Source: Actinomadura physcomitrii | Lineage (GTDB): Bacteria; Actinomycetota; Actinomycetes; Streptosporangiales; Streptosporangiaceae | Direction: 5' to 3' | Assembly (NCBI RefSeq): GCF_008923205.2 | Contig: NZ_WBMS02000004.1 | Span: forward strand, 248,001-312,000 | Length of the DNA: 64,000 nucleotides | Part shown: piece by piece, positions 35,110 to 44,464 of the stretch | How the letters are laid out: each line of letters begins with the position of its first letter | How positions within the stretch are numbered: the stretch's first letter is position 1 | Notes under the pieces: generated by a model | Seen by the model: the letters and a program-made list of their open reading frames with translations, nothing else | The model's database searches: none | What the model was told of the DNA's origin: nothing | Program-made: the position numbers and the translations under genes

Positions 35110-36753
35110 GTGAGTCCTCGCAGCCGCCGCTCCTCGTCCGGGGATCCGGCGCGGGACGGCCCCCCTGCCCCGCCGGGCGAGGTCTCCGAGATCTTCGACG
35201 GGATGCTGCGGCACGCCCGCGAACTGTTGGCGGTGCGCAGCCCGCTGGACGCCGAGCTGATCGTCAGCGAGATCCTCGGGTCCTGGTGGGGGCACCGGGT
35301 GTCCGGCGGAGACGTCGAGGTGGTCATCGGCGAGGCGCTGGTCGACCATGCGGCGCGCGCCGCGACCCCGGCGGCGCTGGCCCTGCTCACCGGGATGGCC
35401 TATCTCGGCACTCCGCGGCAGGCCGCCAAGGCCGAGCGCGCCGCCCTGGAGCTGATGGACCGGGGCGTCGCCCGTCCAGGCTGGGCCGACCGCGTCGGCA
35501 TGGTCGCGCCGGACGAGTGCTTCGTGTCCCGCGACGTGTACGGCGACCAGGACTCCATCGTCTGCACCTACACCTACGGTGGAGCCGACCGGCACGCCCT
35601 GGTCATCCTCGTGGACAGGAACAAGGCCGGGGCCATCCAGTACGCCGACGCCCCGTTCCCCTCCGCGGCCCCTCCCACGCCGCGCGCCGCGCGCCCCCCG
35701 GCGTGCGGGATGGTCCGGGACGCGTGGGTCTCGTCCCAGGTCGACAAACTCCTCGACCACTGCCGCCGCGAGGGCCGCGACAACGCGCTGATGCGGTTCG
35801 AGCAACTGGACCCGCGCGACACGAAGGCGCTCCTGCAGAGCGCCCTCGCCCTCACCAACGACACGGCCGAACCGCCGGTCAACGACAACTTCGGCTCGTA
35901 CCACGCCTTCGTGCGCGCGCGCATAGGGATCCTCCCGCCGGGAGGCCGCCTGCCGCAGCCCCCCGTGTACGGGCGCGACCGCCGCGCCACGATCGCCGCG
36001 CGGTTCCTGGCGTCGGACGAGGCCGAAGGACTCTCGGACCTGTCGGCCGCCAGCCGCTGCGTGGACCGCATCATCGCCTACGGCTGCGCGCACGATTTCG
36101 GACGGCCGCTGCGGGTCAGCCCGATCAAATGCGAGATGTTCCTGCTCGACTGGCTGCCCCGCAAGGTGCTCCTGTCCCCCGCCGAACAGGAGGCCGTACC
36201 GCACGTCCTGGCCGCCTGGGTGCGGTGGGCCGGGAAGCGCACCGGGCTGCCCGAGGAGGGCGTCAGGGCGACCCTCGACGCGGTCTGGGACGCCACCGCG
36301 AAGTTCGCCGAGGCGTACCGCGACCCGTCCGCCTTCGGCCTCGACCGCGACCTCGTCGCCCGGCTGCTCCCGGACGGGGAGCTGGAGGCGCTCCCCCGGC
36401 GGGCGTTCGCGCTGCCGTTCCTGTCCGGCACCCACCGGCGCTCCGGGCGGCACGGCTCCGTCGACCTGTCGACGCTCGACCCCTCCGACCCCGACGACCG
36501 GCGCGTCATCCTCGAATTCGAGCACCCCGGCGCGGACGAGGAGCACCTCGACGCGCACGAGAGGCTCACCGACCGGCTGTGGCGGGGCGACCCGCCGCAG
36601 CTGTGGGACACCGCCCAGGCACTGCTCGACATCGGCTACGAACGCCACGAGATCCTGCACAAGCTCATCGGGGTCCTCGACCGCTGCGGCGGCGACGCGG
36701 ACGCCCTCCGGGAGGCGCTGCGTGTACTGCGTCACGAACCGCCGCCCGAGTGA
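35110..36753 (+). CDS. Conserved-looking hypothetical protein, 547 residues
   Basis: Not recognised. Start GTG at 35110, four bases after AGGA. Soluble, alpha-helical, no signal peptide. A Ser/Arg/Pro-rich head (~1-30) precedes the body. Distinct segments: LIVSEILGSWWGHRV; the compact FVSRDVYGDQDSIVCTYTYGGADRHALVILVDRNKAG (~140-180); LSDLSAASRCVDRIIAYGCAHDFGRPLRVSP; and a C-terminal LLDIGYERHEILHKLIGVL, which resembles the RHExxHxIxxVL ending seen in DUF1841-like proteins. It lies just upstream of the TY-Chap/SseB-like pair in the same direction, 100 bp away, and may belong to the same functional group (inference). Confidence 0.75.
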   Translation: MSPRSRRSSSGDPARDGPPAPPGEVSEIFDGMLRHARELLAVRSPLDAELIVSEILGSWWGHRVSGGDVEVVIGEALVDHAARAATPAALALLTGMAYLGTPRQAAKAERAALELMDRGVARPGWADRVGMVAPDECFVSRDVYGDQDSIVCTYTYGGADRHALVILVDRNKAGAIQYADAPFPSAAPPTPRAARPPACGMVRDAWVSSQVDKLLDHCRREGRDNALMRFEQLDPRDTKALLQSALALTNDTAEPPVNDNFGSYHAFVRARIGILPPGGRLPQPPVYGRDRRATIAARFLASDEAEGLSDLSAASRCVDRIIAYGCAHDFGRPLRVSPIKCEMFLLDWLPRKVLLSPAEQEAVPHVLAAWVRWAGKRTGLPEEGVRATLDAVWDATAKFAEAYRDPSAFGLDRDLVARLLPDGELEALPRRAFALPFLSGTHRRSGRHGSVDLSTLDPSDPDDRRVILEFEHPGADEEHLDAHERLTDRLWRGDPPQLWDTAQALLDIGYERHEILHKLIGVLDRCGGDADALREALRVLRHEPPPE

Positions 36754-36853
36754 ACTCCCGGTTTGCGCGCGGCGTCCCCGGCGACAATCATCGGATCCCG
36801 GGCATGGTCTCGCGGGGGTCCGGGTCCGCCCCCGGTCGTAGGGAGTGATCTTG

Positions 36854-38818
36854 TTGGAGTGGTCCGAGTTCGCCCGCCGGCTGGGCCGTGAACTGGCGGG
36901 TCTCGACCGGGACACCATCCTCATCGTGCGCGAGCGCGACGAGAGCAGGCACTACGTCCAGGCCATGCGCGAGCCCGACCGGCTCTACGCCGAGGCCGTC
37001 AGCAACAACTTCCTCGACGGGCCGCTGCTGCTCACGCCGGCCGACGAGGAGGTCATGAGCGACGCGGGCTGGCGCCCGCCCGCCGACCCCGCGCCCCGCA
37101 ACTGGTGGACCGAGCTGCCCGAGTCCGGCACGCCCGGCGGGATGCGCTCGGTCAGCGGCGGCGACTACTCGCGGCTCGCCGACGTGATGGTCACCGCGCT
37201 GCGCGACGTCCAGGGCGTCCGGCGCCCCTCCGACCTGGTGTACGAGTCGTTCCACCGGCACGGCAGCGGCCTGATCGAGCTGCTCGACTTCGGCATCGAG
37301 ACCGCCGACCCGTCGCGCGTCAGCAAGCGCCGCTCGTCGGCCGCGATCGCCCCGCCGGAGACCGCACCGGAGAGCGCGCGCCCGGCGCCCGGCCCGCCGC
37401 CCGCCGGACCGCCCATGCCGCTGCCCCCCGCCGGGGTCCCCGGCAGCGACGCCGACCTGCTCGAACCGCGCCTGGCGGAGGCCAAGGAGCGCGGCGACCA
37501 CGCCACCTACTTCAGCCTGCTGGCGGGCGCCGACCTGGTGCTCCCGGCCACCGCGCACGCGGTGGAGAACCCCGACCGCGCCGAACTGCCGACCATCACG
37601 ATCGGCACCGGCACCTACGTCACGCTGTACACCTCCCCCGGCGCGCTGGCCCGTACGGGCGACCAGCACCCGCTGTACCGGCGCACCTCGTTCGCGCTCC
37701 TGGCGGCCGGGTGGCCCGACCCGTCCTGGCAGCTCGCCGTCAACCCCGGCCTGCCGAGCGAGGTCCTGCTGGACGCGTCCGCCCTGGGCCGCCTGGAGGC
37801 CGCCCAGCGGGAGGCGTCCTCGGCCGCGCCGGAGCCGTCCAACCCGTACGGGACCGTCGATCCGGGCGCGCTGTCCGGGCCGGGGGCCATCGCGGGACGG
37901 CCCCCTTCAGGGGTCAACGGTTCCGGCATGCCCGGGTTCCCCGGCGCGCAAGGACCGTCCCAGGGCGTCAACGGTTCGGCCGCCGCCAACGGCTTTTCCA
38001 TGCCGAACGGGATGCCGTCCCTCAACGGGATCCACGGCCTCAACGGGCCGGCAGGAGGCGACGGCTCTTACGACGACTTCCACGACGACTCCGGTACCGC
38101 GATCGACCCGTACACGGCGGAGGAGCTGAGGGCGGCGCTGGAGGCCGGTACACCGGACCTGGGCAGGGCCAAGCCGGAGACCCCGGAGAAGAAGGGGCCC
38201 GAGCCCGCCGCCACGCCCCTGGGCGCGCCGACGGACGGAACGCCCGCCGACGGCGAGCCCTCCGAGACGCACCGGCCGGGCGCGCCGCAACCCGACGCGC
38301 ACCAGCCCGGTGCCGCGCAGCCCGCCGTGCCGCAGCCCAGCACCCCGCAGCCCAGCACCCCGCAGGCCGACCTGCCGCAGGCCGCGCCTCCCCAGGCCGC
38401 ACCCCCTCAGGCCGCACCGGCTCCTCAGGCCGCCGCACCACCGGTGGAGATCCCTCAAGCCCCGATGTCGCAGGCACCGGCACCACAAGCGCCGGCACCG
38501 CAAGCACCGGCGCCGCAAGCACAGGCGCCGCAGACGCCCGCACCCCAGGCCGGAACACCTCCGGTCGCCGCACCGCGACCCGAGGTGCAGCCGGAAACGC
38601 AGCAGCCCGAGCCGCGGCAGCCCGGCGTGCAGGCGCCCGTCGAGCGGCAGCCCGCGCCGCAACCGCCCGCCGGCGTTCTGATGCAGCCGCCGCACGGCAC
38701 CCGCCTGTGGCGCTCCGTCGGCGAGAACGACGACGTCCCCATCGCGGTCTACGACGCCGTCGGCGGCGTCTGGAGCCCGGCGCGGGCCGACGCCGTCCCG
38801 GCGCCGCGGGCCGAGTGA
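36854..38818 (+). CDS. TY-Chap/SseB-like protein A with Pro/Gln/Ala linker
   Basis: 654 residues. N-domain ~1-150 (LEWSEFARRLGRELAGL...YVQAMREPDRLYAEAVSNNFL...NWWTELP), which I read as TY-Chap-like. SseB-type domain ~195-320 (LEPRLAEAKERGDHATYFSLLAGADLVLP...TITIGTGTYVTLYTSPGAL...WQLAVNPGLPSEVLLD). A ~280-residue Gly/Asn then Pro/Gln/Ala linker precedes a C-terminal module (PHGTRLWRSVGENDDVPIAV). I took the TTG at 36854 because it aligns with the start of the paralogue at 38881 and has GGGAG eight bases upstream. Function unknown; no membrane segment. Confidence 0.8.
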   Translation: MEWSEFARRLGRELAGLDRDTILIVRERDESRHYVQAMREPDRLYAEAVSNNFLDGPLLLTPADEEVMSDAGWRPPADPAPRNWWTELPESGTPGGMRSVSGGDYSRLADVMVTALRDVQGVRRPSDLVYESFHRHGSGLIELLDFGIETADPSRVSKRRSSAAIAPPETAPESARPAPGPPPAGPPMPLPPAGVPGSDADLLEPRLAEAKERGDHATYFSLLAGADLVLPATAHAVENPDRAELPTITIGTGTYVTLYTSPGALARTGDQHPLYRRTSFALLAAGWPDPSWQLAVNPGLPSEVLLDASALGRLEAAQREASSAAPEPSNPYGTVDPGALSGPGAIAGRPPSGVNGSGMPGFPGAQGPSQGVNGSAAANGFSMPNGMPSLNGIHGLNGPAGGDGSYDDFHDDSGTAIDPYTAEELRAALEAGTPDLGRAKPETPEKKGPEPAATPLGAPTDGTPADGEPSETHRPGAPQPDAHQPGAAQPAVPQPSTPQPSTPQADLPQAAPPQAAPPQAAPAPQAAAPPVEIPQAPMSQAPAPQAPAPQAPAPQAQAPQTPAPQAGTPPVAAPRPEVQPETQQPEPRQPGVQAPVERQPAPQPPAGVLMQPPHGTRLWRSVGENDDVPIAVYDAVGGVWSPARADAVPAPRAE

Positions 38819-38880
38819 CGCCGCCCTCGGCTACCGTCGAGTAAGGCAATCCCACCCCCGGACGCGAGAGTGGACCCCGA

Positions 38881-41049
38881 GTGGACTGGAACGACTTCGA
38901 CAAACGGCTGACCCTTGAGCTGTCGCGGCTCCCCGTCAATTCGTTCCTCATCGTGCAGGGGCCCAGCGGACTGCCGTACGTGCAGGCCATGCGGATCGAA
39001 GGCGGGCTGGACGCCGAAGCGGTCGGCAGCGCGTTCCTGCCCCGCCCGCTCGCGCCGCGCCAGGAGCGGCGCCTCACCACCCTCGGCTGGGAGCCGCCCG
39101 ACGGCGAGGAACGGCGGAACTGGTGGAACCGCTACACCTGGCGCGAGCGCGGCGGCCGCGCGTCCGAGGAACTGCTGGAGTGCGCCGCGATGCTCGCGGG
39201 CCAGATGGTCGGCGCCTTCCGCGACGTCTACCGGATCGATACCCCGCTGGAGCTCGTCTACCAGGCGAGCAAGACGGGACCGGAGGGCGGGCCGCTGGCC
39301 CTGCCCGGCCTCGGCATCCCGCTGGCCGTGCCCGAGTCCGAGAGCCGTCCCGCCGAGCAGGACGCACCGCGCCCGGAGCGTCCGTCCGGCACCGCCCTGG
39401 AGATCGCGCTGGCCGAGGCGCGCGAGCGCGGCGACCAGCAGGCGTACCTGCGGCTGCTGGCGCGCGCCACGCTGTACCTGCCCGCGTCCGGCGACCCCAC
39501 CACCGAGCACCGGTTCGCCACGGCGCAGTTCGGTGACGGGACGTTCGTGCTGGCGTTCACCTCGCCCGAGGCGATGGACCGGTCCCTGCAGGGGCAGGCC
39601 GTCCACCACCGGGAGGCGACGCTGCCGGAGCTGTCGCGGCACTGGCCGCATCCGGACTGGCAGCTCGCGATCGACCCGGGGCTCCCCAGCGCCTCGTACC
39701 TGGACGCGAACGCCCTGCTCGAGCCCGTCCCGGAGGAGGCGCCCGCCCGGCCCGCGCCGCCGGACCCGGCCGACGTCCGGGTGGCGGGGCGGTCGTCGCG
39801 GGCGTCCCGGCCGCCGGCGCGGCGGCGCCGGCGACCCGAACCGGAGGCCTCCGGAGCCGCCGTCAGAGCGCCGCAGGCGCCCGCTCGCCCGCAGAACCGG
39901 CCTGGTGGTCCCCGGGACGTTCCCGCGGCCGCACAGGCGCCCTCACGGCCGGACGCCGATCCGGGCGCGCTTCCTCGCCGGCACGAGCGTCCGGGGCCGC
40001 CGCCTCACCCGGAGCCGGCCGCGCGCCCGCGGCCGGCACAGCGTCCCGAGCCGACGCAGCGTCCGCGGCCGGCGCCTCACGCGGAGCCGGCGACCGCGCG
40101 GGAGACGCCGGCCGATCCTCAGGGCCTTCCGGTCCCGCCGCTGTACGGCGGCGCGCATCCCGCGCCCGCGCCGCGGGAGCGGAACGTCCCGCGGGAATCG
40201 CAGTCCGCCCGGCCGACCGCGCCGCAGCCCGCGCCGTTCGACCCGCCGCAAGACGTCCCTCCGCGTCCGCAGCCGCATGCAGGTCCACAGCAGACGGCGC
40301 GGGACATCCCCCGGCCGTCGCGAGGCGGCCACGGTGGCGTAGGCGCGCCACCGCAGCCCCCCGCGTTCGACCGTGCCGAGCCCATGGCCGCGCCGGAGAC
40401 GGCGCCGAGCCCGATGCCCGCGGACATGCCCGGGCCGACGCGTCCCACTGCGGTGCCCAGGCAGGACGCACCCCCGCCGGCGAGCGACGTTCCGCGCGAG
40501 ACCGCCCCGCAGGGCGACGCGGCCCCGGAGAACGCCGGGGCCATGGACGCCGCGTCCGGGACCGTGGTCATGCAGAAGGTCCTGCGCCGCGAGCACGTGC
40601 AGCACTACCTGGAGGGCGGCTACGACCTCGTCGCCGGGTACGTGCACCGGCTACAGGACGTGGCCGAACTGAACACGCCCGCCGCCCTGATCCGCGGCCT
40701 CGGCCTGGTGTACGAGGGGTCGTCGTTCGCGCCCGGCGACGACGAGGTCTTCGTGATCCGGTGGCCCGCGGTGAAGCCGTCGCTGTTCCGGCGGCCGTTC
40801 GGGGGCATCGACGAGTGGAGCATGGGGATCATCCCGGGCGGCTGGGTGATCGAGAAGGCGCCGTTCCCCGGCTCGGGGTATGCGCCCGGCGACGGCCCCG
40901 CCGTGCCCGAGTTCAAGATCGAGAGCCAGCGGCTGCCGCACGGCGCCGAGCTGTACCGGCTCGACGCGGGCGCGCGCGAGTCGCTCGTCGCGGCCTACGA
41001 CGCCGACCTGCGCCGCTGGCTCGTCAGGCTGCCGGGAGGGCGGGGATGA
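38881..41049 (+). CDS. TY-Chap/SseB-like protein B, larger paralogue
   Basis: 722 residues from a GTG. It parallels its neighbour: N-domain (DWNDFDKRLTLELSRL...YVQAMRIEGGLDAEAVGSAFL...NWWNRYTWRERGG), SseB-type domain ~165-290 (IALAEARERGDQQAYLRLLARATLYLP...WQLAIDPGLPSASYLDANALL), then a ~270-residue Pro/Arg/Ala linker. The C-terminal ~150 residues are folded-looking and unique to this paralogue (EHVQHYLEGGYDLVAGYVHRL, FVIRWPAVKPSLFRRPFGG, GGWVIEKAPFPGSG), ending in LPHGAELYRLDAGARESLVA, which matches the end of protein A. The stop overlaps the next start as ATGA. Confidence 0.8.
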   Translation: MDWNDFDKRLTLELSRLPVNSFLIVQGPSGLPYVQAMRIEGGLDAEAVGSAFLPRPLAPRQERRLTTLGWEPPDGEERRNWWNRYTWRERGGRASEELLECAAMLAGQMVGAFRDVYRIDTPLELVYQASKTGPEGGPLALPGLGIPLAVPESESRPAEQDAPRPERPSGTALEIALAEARERGDQQAYLRLLARATLYLPASGDPTTEHRFATAQFGDGTFVLAFTSPEAMDRSLQGQAVHHREATLPELSRHWPHPDWQLAIDPGLPSASYLDANALLEPVPEEAPARPAPPDPADVRVAGRSSRASRPPARRRRRPEPEASGAAVRAPQAPARPQNRPGGPRDVPAAAQAPSRPDADPGALPRRHERPGPPPHPEPAARPRPAQRPEPTQRPRPAPHAEPATARETPADPQGLPVPPLYGGAHPAPAPRERNVPRESQSARPTAPQPAPFDPPQDVPPRPQPHAGPQQTARDIPRPSRGGHGGVGAPPQPPAFDRAEPMAAPETAPSPMPADMPGPTRPTAVPRQDAPPPASDVPRETAPQGDAAPENAGAMDAASGTVVMQKVLRREHVQHYLEGGYDLVAGYVHRLQDVAELNTPAALIRGLGLVYEGSSFAPGDDEVFVIRWPAVKPSLFRRPFGGIDEWSMGIIPGGWVIEKAPFPGSGYAPGDGPAVPEFKIESQRLPHGAELYRLDAGARESLVAAYDADLRRWLVRLPGGRG

Positions 41050-41414
41050 GGATCCGGCACGGCTTCTTCGCGCGCTGGCGCGGCACCGAGTACGAGGCCA
41101 GCCCCGACGGCGACAAGGTGCGGCTCTACGTGAGCGAGCACGCCGACGGGTTCCGGCAGATCGGCCCGGCCCGGTTCGTCCAGGTGGTGCCCGCCTCGGA
41201 CGTCGAGGACGTCCGGTACGTCAGCACGTACTGCACGTGGCGCGGCGAGCCGTTCGTGGTGCTCGGCGAGCACGAGGGGTGGCTGCGGGTGGAGTACACG
41301 GGCGGCAAGGCGCCGGTGGCCGAGGGCCTGGGGCTCGAGCTGTTCGACCGCGGCGTCTACCAGGCGTGGGCGTCCAAGCACGAGGTCGAGGACGTGCGGG
41401 AGGAGTCCGTCTGA
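41046..41414 (+). CDS. Small hypothetical protein coupled to protein B
   Basis: 122 residues. Beta-rich, no signal peptide: MRIRHGFFARWRGTEYEASP, DKVRLYVSEHADGFRQIG, VSTYCTWRGEPFVVLGEHEGWLRVEYTGG, then FDRGVYQAWASKHEVED. Not recognised by name. The ATGA overlap makes it the third cistron of the TY-Chap/SseB-like unit, and its compact acidic form would suit an immunity protein or partner of the C-terminal domain of protein B (inference only). Confidence 0.8.
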   Translation: MRIRHGFFARWRGTEYEASPDGDKVRLYVSEHADGFRQIGPARFVQVVPASDVEDVRYVSTYCTWRGEPFVVLGEHEGWLRVEYTGGKAPVAEGLGLELFDRGVYQAWASKHEVEDVREESV

Positions 41415-41482
41415 GGCGGGCCCGTCCCGGCTGAGGGCGGGCCGCTCCCGGCGGGCGGGGCGATCGGTGGTAGGTCTTGGGT

Positions 41483-42235
41483 ATGGCGGTCATCGACATC
41501 AACGCCGACCTCGGCGAGGGGTTCGGCATCTGGGAGCTGGGCGACGACCTGGCGCTGCTCGACGTCATCACGAGCGCGAACGTGGCGTGCGGGTTCCATG
41601 CCGGCGATCCGCTCATCATGCGCCGGGTGTGCGCCGCGGCGGTGGAGCGCGGCGTGACCATCGGCGCACAGGTCTCCTACCGGGATCTGGCCGGGTTCGG
41701 CCGCCGCGAGATGGACGTGGCCGCGCCGGAACTCACCGCGGAGGTCCTTTACCAGCTCGCCGCTCTGGACGGCATAGCGCGCGCGGAGGGCGGCCGGGTG
41801 AGCTATGTGAAGCCCCATGGCGCGCTGTACAACCGCATCGCCCGTGACGCGGTGCAGGCGGCGGCGGTCGTCGAGGCGGTGCGCGCCTACGATGCGGCGC
41901 TGCCGGTGCTGACGCTTCCCGGATCGGCGGTGCACAAGGTCGCCGACGGGCTGACGGTGGTGGCCGAGTGCTTCGCCGACCGCGCCTACACGTCCTCCGG
42001 CGGGCTGGTGTCGCGCCGCGAGCCCGGTGCCGTGGTGCACGATGCGGACGAGGTCGTGCGGAGGGCCGTCCGTATGGCCCTCGAGGGGACGGTCGTCGCG
42101 GCGGACGGCACCGAGGTTCCGCTCCGGGCGCGTTCCATCTGCGTGCACGGCGACACACCGGGCGCGGTGGCGCTCGCGCAGGCGGTCCGGTCCGCGCTGT
42201 CCGGCGCGGGCGTCGTGCTGGAGCCGTTCGCGTGA
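41483..42235 (+). CDS. pxpA: 5-oxoprolinase subunit PxpA (LamB/YcsF)
   Basis: 250 residues. Family signatures: DINADLGEGFG at the start, ITSANVACGFHAGDP, QVSYRDLAGFGRREM, YVKPHGALYN, and ECFADRAYTSSGGLVSR with the C-terminal ICVHGDTPGA. With PxpB and PxpC it hydrolyses 5-oxoproline (pyroglutamate) to glutamate with ATP, clearing a spontaneous damage product of glutamine. First of three coupled genes. The ATG at 41483 is preferred over a TTG two codons upstream. Confidence 0.95.
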   Translation: MAVIDINADLGEGFGIWELGDDLALLDVITSANVACGFHAGDPLIMRRVCAAAVERGVTIGAQVSYRDLAGFGRREMDVAAPELTAEVLYQLAALDGIARAEGGRVSYVKPHGALYNRIARDAVQAAAVVEAVRAYDAALPVLTLPGSAVHKVADGLTVVAECFADRAYTSSGGLVSRREPGAVVHDADEVVRRAVRMALEGTVVAADGTEVPLRARSICVHGDTPGAVALAQAVRSALSGAGVVLEPFA

Positions 42236-42846
42236 GAGTCTTGCGGGCCGGTGACACGGCCCTGCTCGTGGAGACCGGCGACCTGGCGACGGCCCATCGG
42301 CTGAACGCGGCGCTGCGCGAGGCGTCCTGGCCCGGCGTCGTGGACGTCGTCCCCGGGGAGCAGACCGTCCTGGTGGTGGCCGACCCGTCCGCCGACCTCG
42401 ACCGCCTCGCGGCGCGCCTGCCCGACCTCCCGCTGCCCGCCGACGCGGAGGCCGGCGCCGAACCGGTCGAGATCCCGGTCGTCTACGACGGGGAGGACCT
42501 GGACGAGGTCGCGCGCCTCACCGGGCTGTCGCGCGGCGAGGTCGTCCGCAGGCACGCGTCCGGCGCGTACACGGTGGCCTACCTGGGCTTCTCCCCCGGG
42601 TTCGGTTACCTGACGGGGCTGGATCCGGCGCTGCACGTGGCGCGCCGCGAGTCGCCGCGCACCGCGGTCCCGGCGGGCTCGGTGGCGATCGCGGGGCCGT
42701 ACGCGGCCGTCTACCCGTCCCGGTCGCCGGGCGGCTGGCGGCTCCTCGGCAGGAGCCGGCTGCCGCTGTGGGACGTGACGCGCGACCCGCCGTCCCTGCT
42801 GCGGCCGGGGACGCGCGTCCGGTTCGTCCGCGAGGAGCCTTCTTGA
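42232..42846 (+). CDS. pxpB: 5-oxoprolinase subunit PxpB (KipI-like)
   Basis: 204 residues from a GTG overlapping the pxpA stop (GTGA). N-terminal GDTALLVETG and VVDVVPGEQTVLV, then the allophanate-hydrolase subunit 1 fold with IPVVYDGEDLDEVA, GEVVRRHASGAYTVAYLGFSPGFGYL, PRTAVPAGSVAIAG and SPGGWRLLGRS. It forms a complex with PxpC; in Bacillus the homologue KipI was first known as a kinase inhibitor. Confidence 0.94.
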   Translation: MRVLRAGDTALLVETGDLATAHRLNAALREASWPGVVDVVPGEQTVLVVADPSADLDRLAARLPDLPLPADAEAGAEPVEIPVVYDGEDLDEVARLTGLSRGEVVRRHASGAYTVAYLGFSPGFGYLTGLDPALHVARRESPRTAVPAGSVAIAGPYAAVYPSRSPGGWRLLGRSRLPLWDVTRDPPSLLRPGTRVRFVREEPS

Positions 42847-43691
42847 TCGAGGTCGTCCGGCCCGGTCCGCTGGCGACCGTGCAGGATCTCGGCAGGCCCG
42901 GTCTCGCCCATCTCGGCGTGCCGCGGTCCGGCGCGGCCGACGAGCGCGCCCTGCGTCTCGCCAACCGGCTGGTCGGCAACCCCGAGGGCGCGGCGTGCGT
43001 GGAGTTCACCTTCGGCGGCGGCTCCGTGCGCTTCCATGAGGGCGCGTGGGCGGCGGTCACCGGCGCGCCGTTGCCGGTGTGCGTCGACGGGCGTCCGCAG
43101 GGGACGAACGCGCCGTGCCACGTGCGGGGCGGGGGCGTCCTGGAACTGGGCACGCCCGCGCGGGGGCTGCGCAGTTACCTCGCCGTGCGCGGCGGCATAA
43201 CGGTCGACCGTGTGCTCGGCAGCAGGTCGACCGATCTGCTGTCCGGTCTCGGGCCCGCGCCGCTGTCGCCCGGCACGCGGCTTCCGGTGGGGCCTTCCGC
43301 GGACCTGGACGCCATCACCGTGGACGTGGCACCGGCCCCGCGCATGCCCGAGACGCCGGTGCTGCGCATCCTGGCCGGACCGCGCGGCGACTGGTTCACC
43401 GAGGACGCGATGGCGACGCTCACGTCGACGCCGTACCAGGTGTCGCCGGACAGCAACCGGGTGGGCGTCCGGCTCGACGGGCCGCCGCTGGCGCGGTCGC
43501 GCGGCGGGGAACTCGGCAGCGAGGGCATGGTCACCGGTTCGGTCCAGGTGCCGCCGAGCGGCCTGCCCATCATCTTCCTCGCCGACCATCCGACGACCGG
43601 CGGTTACCCGGTCGTCGCGGTGCTCGCCGCGGCGTCGGTGCCGGACGCGGCGCAACTGCGCCCAGGGCAGCACGTCCGGTTCCGGACCTGA
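42843..43691 (+). CDS. pxpC: 5-oxoprolinase subunit PxpC (KipA-like)
   Basis: 282 residues from a TTG at 42843 that overlaps the pxpB stop (TTGA) and follows GAGGAG. Allophanate-hydrolase subunit 2 fold: VVRPGPLATVQDLGRPG, GVPRSGAADERALRLANRLVGN, LRSYLAVRGGI, YQVSPDSNRVGVRLDG, GSVQVPPSGLPIIFLADHPTTGGYP and the C-terminal LRPGQHVRFR. It completes the ABC order, which differs from the E. coli B-C-A order. Confidence 0.94.
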   Translation: MIEVVRPGPLATVQDLGRPGLAHLGVPRSGAADERALRLANRLVGNPEGAACVEFTFGGGSVRFHEGAWAAVTGAPLPVCVDGRPQGTNAPCHVRGGGVLELGTPARGLRSYLAVRGGITVDRVLGSRSTDLLSGLGPAPLSPGTRLPVGPSADLDAITVDVAPAPRMPETPVLRILAGPRGDWFTEDAMATLTSTPYQVSPDSNRVGVRLDGPPLARSRGGELGSEGMVTGSVQVPPSGLPIIFLADHPTTGGYPVVAVLAAASVPDAAQLRPGQHVRFRT

Positions 43692-43732
43692 CGACGGTTC
43701 GCGATAGGGCGCCTCCGGGAAGACGCCTCTTG

Positions 43733-44437
43733 TCAGGTCAGCGGCGTGGGCGCGGACCAGTCCAGGTGCGAGACGTCGTTGTACCCGCGGATCGACCACA
43801 GGCCGTTCAGCCACACCAGCACCGAGATGGATCCGTTGTCGGCACCTTGGAACGCGAACGGCCGGGAACCGGTGGCCGCCGCGAGCGCCTGCCCGATCAC
43901 GCCGCCGTGGGTGAACACCGCGACGCGCCCGCCGGGATGAGCGGCCGCGACCCGCCCGAGGCCCTCCCGGACCCGGGCGGCGAACGCCTCGTCGTTCTCC
44001 GCGCCGGGAATGACGTCCCAGCGCTGCTCCGCGAACACGCGCTGCGCGACCGGGTCGTTCTCGGCGAACTTCTTGCGGAACAGGCCGCCCTCCCACTCGC
44101 CGAGATGCACCTCGCGCAGGGCGGGCTCGACGCGCGGCTCGATGCCGAGCTTGCGCGCCAGCGGCGCGGCGGTCTGCGCGGTCCTGCGCAGCGGAGTCAC
44201 GTAGACGGCGTCGAGCCGGGTCGAGGCGAGCCGCTCGGCGACCTGGTCGGCCTGCTCGCGGCCCTCCGGCGCCAAGTCGGGATCGCCCTGGCCGTCCACC
44301 AGCGAGAACGGAGCGTCCAGGCGGGCCGGCGCGGAGGCGCCGTGCCGGATCAGGAGCACCTCGGTCGCGCCTTCCGGCGGCTGGTAGCGCATCTGCCGGT
44401 ATTCGACCGGCTCGTCCCGCTCGTCCACGGACGGCAC
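43733..44437 (-). CDS. Histidine phosphatase family protein
   Basis: 234 residues. The catalytic RHG is in LLIRHGASAP near 30-40; partner residues follow in TPLRRTAQTAAPL (Arg), LGEWEGG (Glu, acid) and FTHGGVIGQAL (second His). This is the phosphoglycerate-mutase-like branch-1 fold. Small-molecule phosphomonoesterase activity is the family norm; the substrate is not predictable. The GTG at 44437 is the outermost start; a second GTG and an ATG a few codons in are alternatives. Confidence 0.88.
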   Translation of the reverse strand: MPSVDERDEPVEYRQMRYQPPEGATEVLLIRHGASAPARLDAPFSLVDGQGDPDLAPEGREQADQVAERLASTRLDAVYVTPLRRTAQTAAPLARKLGIEPRVEPALREVHLGEWEGGLFRKKFAENDPVAQRVFAEQRWDVIPGAENDEAFAARVREGLGRVAAAHPGGRVAVFTHGGVIGQALAAATGSRPFAFQGADNGSISVLVWLNGLWSIRGYNDVSHLDWSAPTPLT

Positions 44438-44464
44438 CCTACGCGGGCGAGGGAGGACCCCATC

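Noticed and set aside
38300..38620. Repetitive PQ/A-coding stretch considered as a CRISPR or other DNA repeat
   Set aside because: The repetition follows codons (CAGGCN, CCGCAR) inside the linker of an intact reading frame; units vary and no spacers are present.
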